A stretch of DNA of 64,000 nt from Pectobacterium sp. CFBP8739 (GTDB lineage Bacteria; Pseudomonadota; Gammaproteobacteria; Enterobacterales; Enterobacteriaceae). The first letter of the stretch is position 1. Every line of letters starts with the position of its first letter. The notes beneath the pieces are model-generated. The model did not search any database. It had not been told where the DNA came from and saw nothing but the letters and a program-made list of their open reading frames with translations. The position numbers were made by a program, and so were the translations under genes. Below, one piece after another: positions 24,019 to 33,021 of the stretch. The stretch lies in NCBI RefSeq assembly GCF_013449375.1, contig NZ_JACDRR010000023.1, positions 1 to 64,000 of the forward strand, read 5' to 3'.

Positions 24019-25023
24019 ATGGATAACGATCTCATCCTCTATACAACTGATGATGGCCAATCGCAGTTAGTGCTACGCGAATTAGGTGGTCAGGTATGGC
24101 TTACTCAGTTAGAAATAGCGGAGTTGTACCAAACCAGCAAACAGAATATCAGTAAGCATGTTAAAAGCGTTTTGTCAGACGGGGAGCTGGCTGAAGGGGC
24201 AGTTGTCAACTCAAAGTTTACAACTGCCGCTGATGGTAAAGAATACCTAACTCAGCTTTATGCACTACCTATGATCATCGCAGTCGGCTACCGAGTACGT
24301 TCTACCCGTGGCACCCAGTTTCGGCAATGGGCCACCCGTACCCTTGCGGAATACCTAGTAAAAGGCTTCGCCATGGATGACGAACGTCTTAAAGATCCTC
24401 GATGGGACTACTTCGATGAGCTGCTTGAACGCATTCGCGACATACGTTCATCGGAGAAGCGTTTCTATCAAAAAATCCGTGATTTGCTGGCGCTGTCTGA
24501 AGACTACCGAGCAAACGAAAAAGAAACAGGATTATTGTTTGCCGAGGTTCAGAACAAACTCTTCTTCGCTGTCACAAACCATACTGCCGCTGAACTGGTT
24601 GTTGAACGTGCAGACTCATCCAAGCCCAATATGAACCTAACCAGCTTTGCGGGTAATAAGGTTCGTAAAGCCGATGTCGTAATTGCTAAAAATTACCTAC
24701 AAGCAGACGAATTGGAAAACCTGAATCGCTTGGTCAGCATGTTCTTCGAGTTCGCCGAGTTTAGGGCAAAAAACAAAGCTCACCTTCGCTTGCAAGATTG
24801 GCGTGAGTACGTCGATAAGTTTATGGACTTTAATGAGCAACCCCTGCTCAACAGCGCTGGGCGCATCAGCCGAAAACAGATGGAGCAAATCGCTCACAAA
24901 CATTATGAGACTTTCAACTTGCAGCGCAACAAACTGGAAGCTCTGGCGGAAGATGAAAAAGAACTTAAAGAGCTGGAACGGTTGGAGGAGCGTCTAAGCC
25001 AGAAAAGGAAGCAAGCAAAATGA
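24019..25023 (+). CDS. rhuM: RhuM family protein in the type I R-M operon
   Basis: 334-residue cytoplasmic protein of the RhuM family. The N-terminal helix-turn-helix-like part (QVWLTQLEIAELYQTSKQNI) is followed by the conserved block ALPMIIAVGYRVRSTRGTQF and a charged coiled-coil C-terminus. Such proteins are regularly found in type I R-M clusters and pathogenicity islands; the biochemical function is unknown. The start is the ATG at 24019, one base after the previous stop, and the stop overlaps the hsdR start as ATGA, indicating tight translational coupling. Confidence 0.85.
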   Translation: MDNDLILYTTDDGQSQLVLRELGGQVWLTQLEIAELYQTSKQNISKHVKSVLSDGELAEGAVVNSKFTTAADGKEYLTQLYALPMIIAVGYRVRSTRGTQFRQWATRTLAEYLVKGFAMDDERLKDPRWDYFDELLERIRDIRSSEKRFYQKIRDLLALSEDYRANEKETGLLFAEVQNKLFFAVTNHTAAELVVERADSSKPNMNLTSFAGNKVRKADVVIAKNYLQADELENLNRLVSMFFEFAEFRAKNKAHLRLQDWREYVDKFMDFNEQPLLNSAGRISRKQMEQIAHKHYETFNLQRNKLEALAEDEKELKELERLEERLSQKRKQAK

Positions 25024-28000
25024 CCCTGCACACGCCCAAATTTCAAGAAGAGTACAGTGCTAAGCTACCGGCCCTGACATTACTAACCAACTTAGGGTGG
25101 TCTTTTCTTGCGCCTGAACAGACATTAGTTGCTCGTGGTGGAAAAACTGATGAGGTCGTGCTTCGGCAGGTGCTTCGTAGTGAACTGCAAAAACGTACTT
25201 TTATCTTTGCGGGAAAAAGCTACCCATTGTCAGAGAAGTCTATCGACAACTTAATTGCTGAAGTGTGCAGCCCTAGGTTAAATGAGGGGTTATTAACCGG
25301 CAACGAACGCCTGTACAACCATCTGTTGTACGGCATTTCTGTCACAGAGTTTGTTGAAGGCAAAAAGGCCAACATAACCATTGCACTGATTGATTGGCAG
25401 ACCCCTAGCAATAATAGCTTTATATTTACCGAAGAATTTACTGTTACCCGCTCTGGAGGAGTCGGCTCTTCATTTCAAGACAAGCGCAGACCGGATATTG
25501 TCTGCTTTGTAAACGGTATTCCTCTGGTTGTGATAGAGGCTAAGCGCCCTGATGGTAATGCGAAAAAAGGCCCAACCATTGACGAAGGTATTTCGCAAAG
25601 CCTGCGTAACCAGCGCCATGATGAAATCCCCTTATTGTTCGCCTATAGCCAGATACTGCTAGCTATCAATGGCAATGAAGGTCGCTATGGCACCTGCGGC
25701 ACCCCCGCTAAATTTTGGGCGGTCTGGCGAGAAGAAGACATTTCAGACGCTGAAATGTATACCATTAAGAATAAAAAACTATCTGAAGCGCAAGTTACGA
25801 GCTTGTTTAGCCATCGTTCGGATAAGGATTTGGATTGGTATCGAAGCCTTGTGGCAGCAGGCAACTTAGCAGTAACCGGCCAGGATAAATTACTTATCAG
25901 CTTACTCACTCCATCGCGCTTATTGGAAATGACGCGTTACTTTACGCTGTTTGATAAGAAAATCGGCAAAATTGTTGCCCGTTATCAACAAGTGTTTGGT
26001 ATTAAAAGACTCATTGAGAGAATAAATACTCACAACATCCATGGTGGCCGTGAAGGTGGCGTTATCTGGCATACCACCGGCTCAGGAAAGTCGTTCACTA
26101 TGGTGTTTTTAAGTAAGGCACTCATTCTACACGATAGTCTGAAGCAGTGCCGAATAGTGGTGGTAACCGACCGTGTAGACCTAGAAACTCAGCTCAGTAA
26201 AACTTTTGCCTCAGGAGGAGAACTAGCGGGTAAAAAAGATAAAGCTGCCGCATTGGCCACATCGGGCAAACGCTTAGCGCAACAGATTGGTGAAGGAACA
26301 GAGCGTATCATCTTCTCCTTGATTCAGAAATTTAATACCGCTACTAAACTGCCAGAGTGCACCAATACCAGCTCGGACATCATTGTGTTGATTGATGAAG
26401 GTCACCGTAGTCAAGGCGGTGAAAACCATGTTCGCATGAAGCAGGCACTACCCAACGCTGCATTCGTAGCCTTTACTGGCACCCCGTTATTAAAAGACGA
26501 TAAAACAACCAATAAGTTTGGTCCGATAGTACATGCCTACACAATGCAACGCGCTGTAGAAGACAAAACGGTCACGCCATTACTTTATGAAGAACGTATT
26601 CCTGATCTGGACGTCAATGAGCGAGCTATCGACAGTTGGTTCGAACGTATCACAGAGGAGCTTTCAGAGGAGCAAAAAGCCGATCTCAAACGTAAATTTG
26701 CCAAAAAAGGTCAAGTATACGGCGCAAATGATCGCATTCGTTTAATTGCTCTGGATATAGCCAATCACTTCATTAAAAACATTGATGATGGTTTAAAAGG
26801 ACAATTAGCCTGCGACAGCAAATCCTCCGCCATCAAGTATAAAAAATACCTTGATGAAGCCGGTTTATTCGAGTCAGCGGTAGTAATGAGTCCACCTGAC
26901 AGCCGAGAAGGAAATACCTCTGTTGATGATAAAGCCACACCAGAAGTCACATTGTGGTGGAAAGAGAATGTCGGTAACCAAGACGAGCAGGCCTATACCA
27001 GACAAATCATCGAGCGATTTGCTGACGAAAACGACCCGCTAAAAATGCTGATTGTGGTCGATAAACTGCTGACAGGTTTTGATGAACCCCAAAATGCGGT
27101 GTTATACATCGATAAGTTATTAAGAGAACACAATTTGATTCAGGCCATCGCTCGGGTTAATAGACTACATCCGAAGAAGAAATTTGGCTTGCTGATTGAT
27201 TATCGGGGCATTCTTGCAGAGTTAGATACCACAATTGCTAAATATCAGGATCTCGCAGCTCGCACTCAGGGTGGCTATGACATCAATGATATAGCTGGTC
27301 TCTATAATCAAATGAGCACTGAATACAAGCGATTACCTCAGCTATACAAACAGCTGTGGGCCATTTTTGATGGCGTAAAAAATAAGAATGATATTGAACA
27401 ATTACGCCAGGTATTAGTTCCCAAAATAGAAGATCAAAATGGCGAGTTAGTTGATGTAAACCTCAAGGTTCGCGAAGACTTCTATGAAGCCTTAACCGCT
27501 TTCGCTAGCTGTTTAAAAGTCGCCTTGCAGTCAGCAACCTTCTTTGAAGATAAAAGCTTTAGCGATGATGACCGCCGTCACTATAAGGAAACAGTGAAGC
27601 AATTTTCTAGTCTGCGTCACTTAGTACAACAAGATGCCGGTGAAAAAATTGATTACGACGAATATGCCGAACAAGTGAAAAAACTACTGGATAAGCATGT
27701 TGTCGGTGTCGAAGTCAAAGAACCTGACGGTGTGTACGAAGTTGGGAAAATGGGACAGAAGCAGCAACCTGAAGACTGGAGCGAAGATAAAACTCGTAAC
27801 GAAACTGACATTATCAAAACTCGCGTTACGCGAATGATTGAACAAGATTTACACGATGATCCTTACGCTCAGGAGGCCTTCTCAAAACTGTTGCGTCAAG
27901 CTATCGAAGACGCTGAGAAGTTGTTTGACCACCCTTTGAAACAATACATGCTATTTCGTGAATTTGAAGAACAAGTTCATGACCGACGCCTGAATGAAAT

Positions 28001-28319
28001 TCCTGATGTTTTTTCTGGAAATCATCATGCACAGGCTTATTTTGGCGTGCTCAAGAAGGTATTACCTGAAGCCTTTGCTGTTCAGGATCAACAAGTCCAG
28101 GACAAATGGGTCAAACTAGCCTTTGAAGTTGATGAGGCCGTTGATATTTCAGTTGCAGAGAACTCCATAAATTCACAAAACATTGAAGCCGATATCCGTA
28201 AGAAGTTGCTGCCAAAAATGTTCCAAGAGTGCAAAGCAATTGGTGGAGGTATGGATCAAGCCAAGAAAATTGTTGAGATGGTCGTGCAGATTACGCGCGT
28301 CGGATTGAGCGGCCTCTAA
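25020..28319 (+). CDS. hsdR: Type I restriction enzyme, translocating endonuclease subunit
   Basis: Motor and nuclease subunit, 1099 residues. The N-terminal PD-(D/E)xK nuclease is visible as RPDIVCF...VVIEAKRPD (D159, E173, K175). The SF2 helicase motor follows: Walker A TTGSGKSF (352-359), DEGH box (459-462), FTGTP near 484, and the arginine-finger motif AIARVNRLHP. The C-terminal part contacts the methylase. All catalytic motifs are intact, so a working nuclease is expected. Confidence 0.95.
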   Translation: MTLHTPKFQEEYSAKLPALTLLTNLGWSFLAPEQTLVARGGKTDEVVLRQVLRSELQKRTFIFAGKSYPLSEKSIDNLIAEVCSPRLNEGLLTGNERLYNHLLYGISVTEFVEGKKANITIALIDWQTPSNNSFIFTEEFTVTRSGGVGSSFQDKRRPDIVCFVNGIPLVVIEAKRPDGNAKKGPTIDEGISQSLRNQRHDEIPLLFAYSQILLAINGNEGRYGTCGTPAKFWAVWREEDISDAEMYTIKNKKLSEAQVTSLFSHRSDKDLDWYRSLVAAGNLAVTGQDKLLISLLTPSRLLEMTRYFTLFDKKIGKIVARYQQVFGIKRLIERINTHNIHGGREGGVIWHTTGSGKSFTMVFLSKALILHDSLKQCRIVVVTDRVDLETQLSKTFASGGELAGKKDKAAALATSGKRLAQQIGEGTERIIFSLIQKFNTATKLPECTNTSSDIIVLIDEGHRSQGGENHVRMKQALPNAAFVAFTGTPLLKDDKTTNKFGPIVHAYTMQRAVEDKTVTPLLYEERIPDLDVNERAIDSWFERITEELSEEQKADLKRKFAKKGQVYGANDRIRLIALDIANHFIKNIDDGLKGQLACDSKSSAIKYKKYLDEAGLFESAVVMSPPDSREGNTSVDDKATPEVTLWWKENVGNQDEQAYTRQIIERFADENDPLKMLIVVDKLLTGFDEPQNAVLYIDKLLREHNLIQAIARVNRLHPKKKFGLLIDYRGILAELDTTIAKYQDLAARTQGGYDINDIAGLYNQMSTEYKRLPQLYKQLWAIFDGVKNKNDIEQLRQVLVPKIEDQNGELVDVNLKVREDFYEALTAFASCLKVALQSATFFEDKSFSDDDRRHYKETVKQFSSLRHLVQQDAGEKIDYDEYAEQVKKLLDKHVVGVEVKEPDGVYEVGKMGQKQQPEDWSEDKTRNETDIIKTRVTRMIEQDLHDDPYAQEAFSKLLRQAIEDAEKLFDHPLKQYMLFREFEEQVHDRRLNEIPDVFSGNHHAQAYFGVLKKVLPEAFAVQDQQVQDKWVKLAFEVDEAVDISVAENSINSQNIEADIRKKLLPKMFQECKAIGGGMDQAKKIVEMVVQITRVGLSGL

Positions 28320-28334
28320 AGCCATTGAGTAACC

Positions 28335-29087
28335 ATGAATGTTCCCATTAAACAAAACGGTCATATGATGAACTTTCACTACGGTGATGAACAAATCGCT
28401 TTTGAGCGAGTTGTTCGCCAACAGGCAAGCGATAAAGTATTGATTAAGGTATATCCTGATTGTCGTGTGGTCGTATCAGCCCCTACGGATGCTGATAATG
28501 ATGCTGTGCTTAATGCCGTTAAAAAACGGGGACGTTGGATATACGAGCAGTTGCGGGATTTTCGTAAGCAATTGGAGTATACCTTGCCAAGAAAGTACAT
28601 CAGTGGCGAAAGCCACTATTATCTCGGAAAACAATATTTACTTAAGGTTATAGAAGCCCCAAATAGTGTTCAGTGTGTCAAATTACTACGTGGAAAACTC
28701 GAAGTATCCGTACGTGTTAAAAGTGCTGAGAAAGTCAAAGAGCTTCTAACAGACTGGTACAAAGCGCGGGCTAAAGAAATCTTTGCTAAACGTCTTGATG
28801 CCGTTCTTGAACAAGCCTTATGGGTAGCAGAACGGCCTCCGCTGCGTATTCAGACCATGCAAACCCAATGGGGCAGTTGTTCTCCAAATGGTAGAATTAC
28901 GTTGAATCCCTATTTGGTTAAAGCGCCCAGAGAATGTATTGATTACGTGGTATTACACGAGCTATGCCACTTAGCGGAGTTTAACCACAGTGAAAGGTTC
29001 TATCGCCTTATGACACAAGTCATGCCTCAATGGGAAAAGGTCAAAGAACGCTTAGATGGGATGGCTAATATCATCTTTCTCAGCTGA
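28335..29087 (+). CDS. YgjP-like zinc metallopeptidase (DUF45) in the R-M operon
   Basis: 250-residue protein of the YgjP/M48-like family (DUF45). The zinc motif is HELCH (H208, E209, H212) with the third ligand H218 in FNHSERF; QTQWGSCSPNGRITLNP is the family signature upstream of it. It starts 16 bp after hsdR and is the last gene of the run. Family members are common next to hsdR, but their role there is unproven: protein cleavage or a nucleotide-related reaction has been suggested for relatives. Confidence 0.85.
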   Translation: MNVPIKQNGHMMNFHYGDEQIAFERVVRQQASDKVLIKVYPDCRVVVSAPTDADNDAVLNAVKKRGRWIYEQLRDFRKQLEYTLPRKYISGESHYYLGKQYLLKVIEAPNSVQCVKLLRGKLEVSVRVKSAEKVKELLTDWYKARAKEIFAKRLDAVLEQALWVAERPPLRIQTMQTQWGSCSPNGRITLNPYLVKAPRECIDYVVLHELCHLAEFNHSERFYRLMTQVMPQWEKVKERLDGMANIIFLS

Positions 29088-29159
29088 TTGCATCGCTACT
29101 CATATCTTTTGAGGCCATAGCGATCAGCTAAATACCAAGACAGTTGGCACTCCCGGTTG

Positions 29160-29288
29160 ATGTTGGCGGCTTGTGTTTCCCGTTCAGACTTCAATATAAC
29201 CCCGCCTACGGCGTTCGATGTGACGTATGATGCCTGCCATTACCGCCGCGGCTTTTTTCCCAATAAATCAGGCAAGCATCCTTATTAA
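29160..29288 (+). pseudogene. Small ORF, possible remnant of a phage P4-type ash-like gene
   Basis: A 42-codon frame (MLAACVSRSDFNITPPTAFD, then a segment ending RRGFF) lies alone between the R-M operon and doxX. The CVSRS...ITPPTAF...RRGFF pattern recalls N-termini of Ash-family proteins of P4-like satellites; this is from memory and was not searched. The opposite strand also has an open frame ending LSWYLADRYGLKRYE. No full gene is present, so it is treated as a remnant. It may mark the right edge of the acquired region. Confidence 0.35.
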
Positions 29289-29296
29289 ATGCGGTA

Positions 29297-29701
29297 TTAA
29301 GACCTTCGTAATTTACTTGCGATGGTTGCCGCCATCAGTCCACCAATGACGGACATGTGCTCAAGTGCAACATATAAAGATATCATGGCTCTCTCTTCAG
29401 GGAGAGACCAAAAATGATGGACAATCGCTATCGAGAGCAACAAAAAAGTAGCAAGAATGCCAGCGCCAAGCCAAATAGCCCGGTTAATGATTAACAATAC
29501 CGAACCACTTATCAGCGTGATTATCGTTGCAATATTAAATAACCATGCTGGAGATAATCCCGCGTCTTGCATCTCAGCCATTCCGCCTTGAAAATCGAGA
29601 AGTTTCGCCAAGCCTGAAGACATAAAAACGACAGCCAAGAGCACTCTGGCAAGTAGCCAAAACCCATTACTGACTATTAATGAATCGATAAATTTAGACA
29701 T
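29297..29701 (-). CDS. DoxX family membrane protein
   Basis: 134-residue inner-membrane protein with four hydrophobic segments and the DoxX signature ARVLLAVVFMSSGLAKLLDF near the N-terminus. DoxX-like proteins are linked to redox homeostasis and quinone or thiol stress. It lies 170 bp downstream of the mdaB-like gene on the same strand, with a 9-bp inverted repeat between them, so co-expression is plausible. The exact role is not known. Confidence 0.85.
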   Translation of the reverse strand: MSKFIDSLIVSNGFWLLARVLLAVVFMSSGLAKLLDFQGGMAEMQDAGLSPAWLFNIATIITLISGSVLLIINRAIWLGAGILATFLLLSIAIVHHFWSLPEERAMISLYVALEHMSVIGGLMAATIASKLRRS

Positions 29702-29773
29702 GATTTTATACTCTCATCATCATTTAAGGTCGATACAATACAGAGAAAATACCGATTAACTATCAATGAATGA

Positions 29774-29811
29774 TGTTCCATGCACTTAAGGCTTTAAAAG
29801 CACATGGAACA
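29774..29811. repeat. Inverted repeat between the mdaB-like gene and doxX
   Basis: Perfect 9-bp arms TGTTCCATG (29774-29782) and CATGGAACA (29803-29811) enclose 20 bases. It may be an intercistronic hairpin or a regulator site. Confidence 0.4.
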
Positions 29812-29871
29812 CGCACCACGAATGGGAATATATTCGGATAACGATCAACTAACCTTATTAACCGTTTTAGA

Positions 29872-30453
29872 TTACTTAATATATTCATCCATGTGTTGAA
29901 GATATCTTGCAACATCGCTGTCAATTTTCGGATTTTTCTCTACATCATTAGCAATAAATGTTGGCAATGGCGCCAAGCCCAAAAATTGATTCGCTTTATG
30001 GAAATGTAAATAAACGCCTTCAACGCCAACGCCTTCGAAAAACTGCTCAGGATCATCAAAGGCTTCCAGAGGTGCATTCCATGTAACAGATAGCATGTAC
30101 TTTTTGCCTTGCAAAAGCCCCCCGCTACCATATTTTTTTGTCGCATCACTACGTGAACGGCCATCACTCGCATATAAAACACCGTGACCCGCGGTAAAGA
30201 CCTCATCGAGATAGCGTTTGACAGTCCATGGTTCTCCCATCCACCAACCTGGCATTTGGAAAATAATGACATCACTGTTAGCTATTTTCTGCACTTCTTC
30301 GTCAGTTGAGTAGCCGTTGTCAACAACGGTCATGGACACGTTATGCCCTTTTGACGTCAGATGATCGTAAGCAAGATGGGCAAATTTATTATTAAGCTCA
30401 CCTTTTGACAAAAGAAAATTTTTCGCACCGTTAATAATTAAAACATTACTCAT
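29872..30453 (-). CDS. mdaB: NAD(P)H quinone oxidoreductase, MdaB-like
   Basis: Flavodoxin-fold oxidoreductase of 193 residues that reduces quinones by two electrons and so limits oxidative cycling. The protein follows E. coli MdaB over its length: MSNVLIINGAK, QMPGWWMGEPWTVKRYLDEV, YASDGRSR, GSGGLLQGKKYMLS and FHKANQFLGL. The C-terminus diverges. It is divergent from a LysR regulator, which probably controls it, and upstream of doxX. It could be a paralogue rather than the chromosomal mdaB orthologue. Confidence 0.85.
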   Translation of the reverse strand: MSNVLIINGAKNFLLSKGELNNKFAHLAYDHLTSKGHNVSMTVVDNGYSTDEEVQKIANSDVIIFQMPGWWMGEPWTVKRYLDEVFTAGHGVLYASDGRSRSDATKKYGSGGLLQGKKYMLSVTWNAPLEAFDDPEQFFEGVGVEGVYLHFHKANQFLGLAPLPTFIANDVEKNPKIDSDVARYLQHMDEYIK

Positions 30454-30819
30454 ATTACTATACTCAAATTGTTAAATTTAAAGTCACTGGATTCTTATTG
30501 CGTTTTCAGATAGTGAACCAAAGACACTGAATTGAGATATCCAGACCACACCCATTTCTAAATGGCTAGTTCCAGAAGTATTGAGAGAAATGAACAATTA
30601 AAAATATGTTTACCCGTATAAATTACAGGAATATATCTGTTAACACACCGTAATTCAGCCGCTTCATATATTTACGCCACTTTCTGCGAAAGTGCAGGTT
30701 TTTCTCATTTATCTATATTCCCACATCAAGCCGCTTCCAAGCATGGGCTTTATTGTATTGGGGTTGACTTGGTAGATAAAGATAGTATTTTTAAATAAAT
30801 TGTTCCGGAAATCGAAACT
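30454..30819. other. Control region between mdaB-like gene and LysR gene
   Basis: 366 AT-rich bases without a gene. A perfect inverted repeat CACTTTC-TGC-GAAAGTG (30678-30694) sits about 125 bp before the LysR start and is a candidate operator for it. The following CAGGTTTTTC would also let it act as a short hairpin on the plus strand. Confidence 0.4.
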
Positions 30820-31719
30820 ATGGATGTATTGCAGTCGATGAGGACGTTCATCGCGGTTGTGGAAGCAGGCAGCTTCGTCGGTGCGATGACAACAGTGGGG
30901 CTTTCAAAACCAGCGGTATCGCGCCACATTGCCGAGCTAGAGGAACACTTAGGCTCTCGCCTGATCCAACGTACGACTCGACGACTGTCCCTTACGAGTG
31001 AAGGAATAACATATTATCAACGCTGTAAGGAGATTGTAGCGGCGGTACGCGATGCAGAGGCAGAAGTCAGTGCGAGCACGATAGAAGTTCAAGGGGAACT
31101 GAGAATTGGTGCCCCACAGACCTTTGGGGCTTTGCACCTCGCGGCATTGTGGGGGCGTTTTGCCGCCATACATCCTCAGATCACACTTGATGTCGTACTG
31201 TCAGATCGCATTGTCGATATTGTGGAAGAAAGCTATGACCTCTCGGTGCGTATCGCACGGCTGCCAGATTCCAGTCTGGTCAGCAGACTCTTGGCTCGTA
31301 CCCGAATGGTGTTGTGTGCATCGCCAAAATATATTGCCAAACGTGGTTATCCCAAGACGCCGTTAGACCTCGTTAAGCACGATATCGTCGCTTATAGCTA
31401 TTGGTCCTCAGGAAACACCTGGAGTTTTAACGGCCCTTCGGGAGACGTTAATGTACACGTACGACCACGTATTCAAACTAACAATGGAGACACCTGTCGA
31501 GCGGCCGCGCTCGATCACCAAGGCGTTGTTCTGCTCCCAGACTTTCTGATTTATGAAGCGCTACGTTCAGGTAAATTAGTCGAGTTACTGCCCGAATTTC
31601 ACGCAGTCGAACTGGGTATATTCGCGATATACCCAACAAGGAAGCAACTTCCCCTCAAAGTAAGGCGGTTAATCGACTTTCTGGTGGAAGAATTCCGATC
31701 GCCCCCTTGGCAAAGGTGA
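30820..31719 (+). CDS. LysR-family transcriptional regulator
   Basis: 299-residue regulator. The N-terminal winged helix-turn-helix (MRTFIAVVEAGSFVGAMTTV, then LSKPAVSRHIAELE and LIQRTTRRLSLT) is followed by the effector-binding domain. It belongs to the large group close to DsdC/CrgA-type regulators that typically sit beside oxidoreductase genes. Divergent placement from the mdaB-like gene suggests it activates that gene, possibly in response to a quinone or electrophile. The effector is unknown. Confidence 0.9.
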   Translation: MDVLQSMRTFIAVVEAGSFVGAMTTVGLSKPAVSRHIAELEEHLGSRLIQRTTRRLSLTSEGITYYQRCKEIVAAVRDAEAEVSASTIEVQGELRIGAPQTFGALHLAALWGRFAAIHPQITLDVVLSDRIVDIVEESYDLSVRIARLPDSSLVSRLLARTRMVLCASPKYIAKRGYPKTPLDLVKHDIVAYSYWSSGNTWSFNGPSGDVNVHVRPRIQTNNGDTCRAAALDHQGVVLLPDFLIYEALRSGKLVELLPEFHAVELGIFAIYPTRKQLPLKVRRLIDFLVEEFRSPPWQR

Positions 31720-31852
31720 CGCTAACCGCAAAGACGGGAATCCTTTGTTAGGTAGATTGGCGCGGCCACATCTTCATAAAAATGTAAAATGACCGACGGG
31801 TTAGAAATCCTCACTAAAACGTCCGCGCTCCGTTGAGCCATCAACGCGGTAC

Positions 31853-32839
31853 TTAACAAAATCCCGAGTGAATGTTTCTCAATCCGCGAGAAAGACTATC
31901 TGCTTCAAATTGCGTTGATGGATCCTGGCGGTATGACAATCGATGTGCCGTTGGCGACACGCCATATAGGCGTTTAAAAACGGTGCTAAATGTACTTTCA
32001 GAAGCATATCCAAGGCTATAAGCAAGGTGCTTGATAGGCTCATTGCTTAACCTAAGTGAACGGCTCGCCATGCGCATTTTCCATTGCGTGAGATAATGTA
32101 TCGCTGTGGTTCCCGTTGATTTGATGAACAAGCGCGCAAATCCCGTCCGAGACATGCCGGCGATAGCCGCAAGCTCACTCAGTTGCCAATTTCGGCTCGG
32201 GTCTGAATGTATCGCGCCAAGAGCACGTAGGATGCGGGTATCTTTCAGCGCCGCAATCCAACCACTCGAACCAGCCTCCTCAGAAGTGAGCCAGCACCGT
32301 ATCCCTTCTATCATAATCAGTTGCATTAAGTGATTACCCGCCAGCACGCCTCCTGGGCGTTGATGTTGGATTTCTTTATGCAGACTATCCATCAACCAGT
32401 TGAGCACAGAGGAGGAATCAGAACCATGATCAATAAAGATGACATCGGGTAATACATCCAAGAACCAACCCGATGCAATTTGATCAACCTCCATTTTGCC
32501 GGACAGAATAATACTGTCATCGCCGCCCAAATCAGCGATGCCATCCACAATGACATAATCAACATCTGGGAGCGGAACCGATGTAAGCGTCGGATCTGTT
32601 GCCAATAGAAACGGAGCAAATCGGGTCAATATGACACCATCGCCAGGGGCCAATTTGTGCCACGTGTTTTCCGTTTCCAGACGAAACCACAGCGCCCCTT
32701 TTCTCAAGGCCAGAAATTTCATCCCTGCGAACCCATCATACCTGATCGACCAGTTTGCCCCTGCGCGCTGTCCAATCGTGACATAACTGCGGGCATCGAG
32801 TAGATGTAAAACATCAGATAGGGGATCGATGGTACTCAC
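31853..32839 (-). CDS. AraC-family regulator with N-terminal cupin
   Basis: 328-residue regulator. A cupin_6-type ligand domain (about 10-190) is followed by two C-terminal helix-turn-helix motifs (LSELAAIAGMSRTGFARLF and IKHLAYSLGYASESTFSTVF, about 225-300). The start is a GTG at 32839 with AGGAG eight bases upstream. It is divergent from the SMP-30 lactonase gene, which it probably regulates. Relatives often sit beside oxidoreductase or short-chain dehydrogenase genes. Confidence 0.88.
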   Translation of the reverse strand: MSTIDPLSDVLHLLDARSYVTIGQRAGANWSIRYDGFAGMKFLALRKGALWFRLETENTWHKLAPGDGVILTRFAPFLLATDPTLTSVPLPDVDYVIVDGIADLGGDDSIILSGKMEVDQIASGWFLDVLPDVIFIDHGSDSSSVLNWLMDSLHKEIQHQRPGGVLAGNHLMQLIMIEGIRCWLTSEEAGSSGWIAALKDTRILRALGAIHSDPSRNWQLSELAAIAGMSRTGFARLFIKSTGTTAIHYLTQWKMRMASRSLRLSNEPIKHLAYSLGYASESTFSTVFKRLYGVSPTAHRLSYRQDPSTQFEADSLSRGLRNIHSGFC

Positions 32840-33021
32840 ACAAAAGCTCCTGCTACTTTAGACGATTAAAAGCGTACTTTTTTTGCGTTAAAGTCACAAC
32901 ATACCGAATTGGAGAGGCAAAATCATGCCTGTCATTTGTCGCTAATAACAGAATTGGCGCAGGTGTGTGTTTTGGGTCGATCCAATTGCATCATGTTTAC
33001 ATCGATTCAATAGGCTATCTC

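Noticed and set aside
19271-29300. Integrase, attL/attR pair or IS element bounding the R-M island
   Set aside because: No integrase or transposase gene and no second copy of the mnmE 3' end were found by eye; only a small possible satellite remnant is at the right side.
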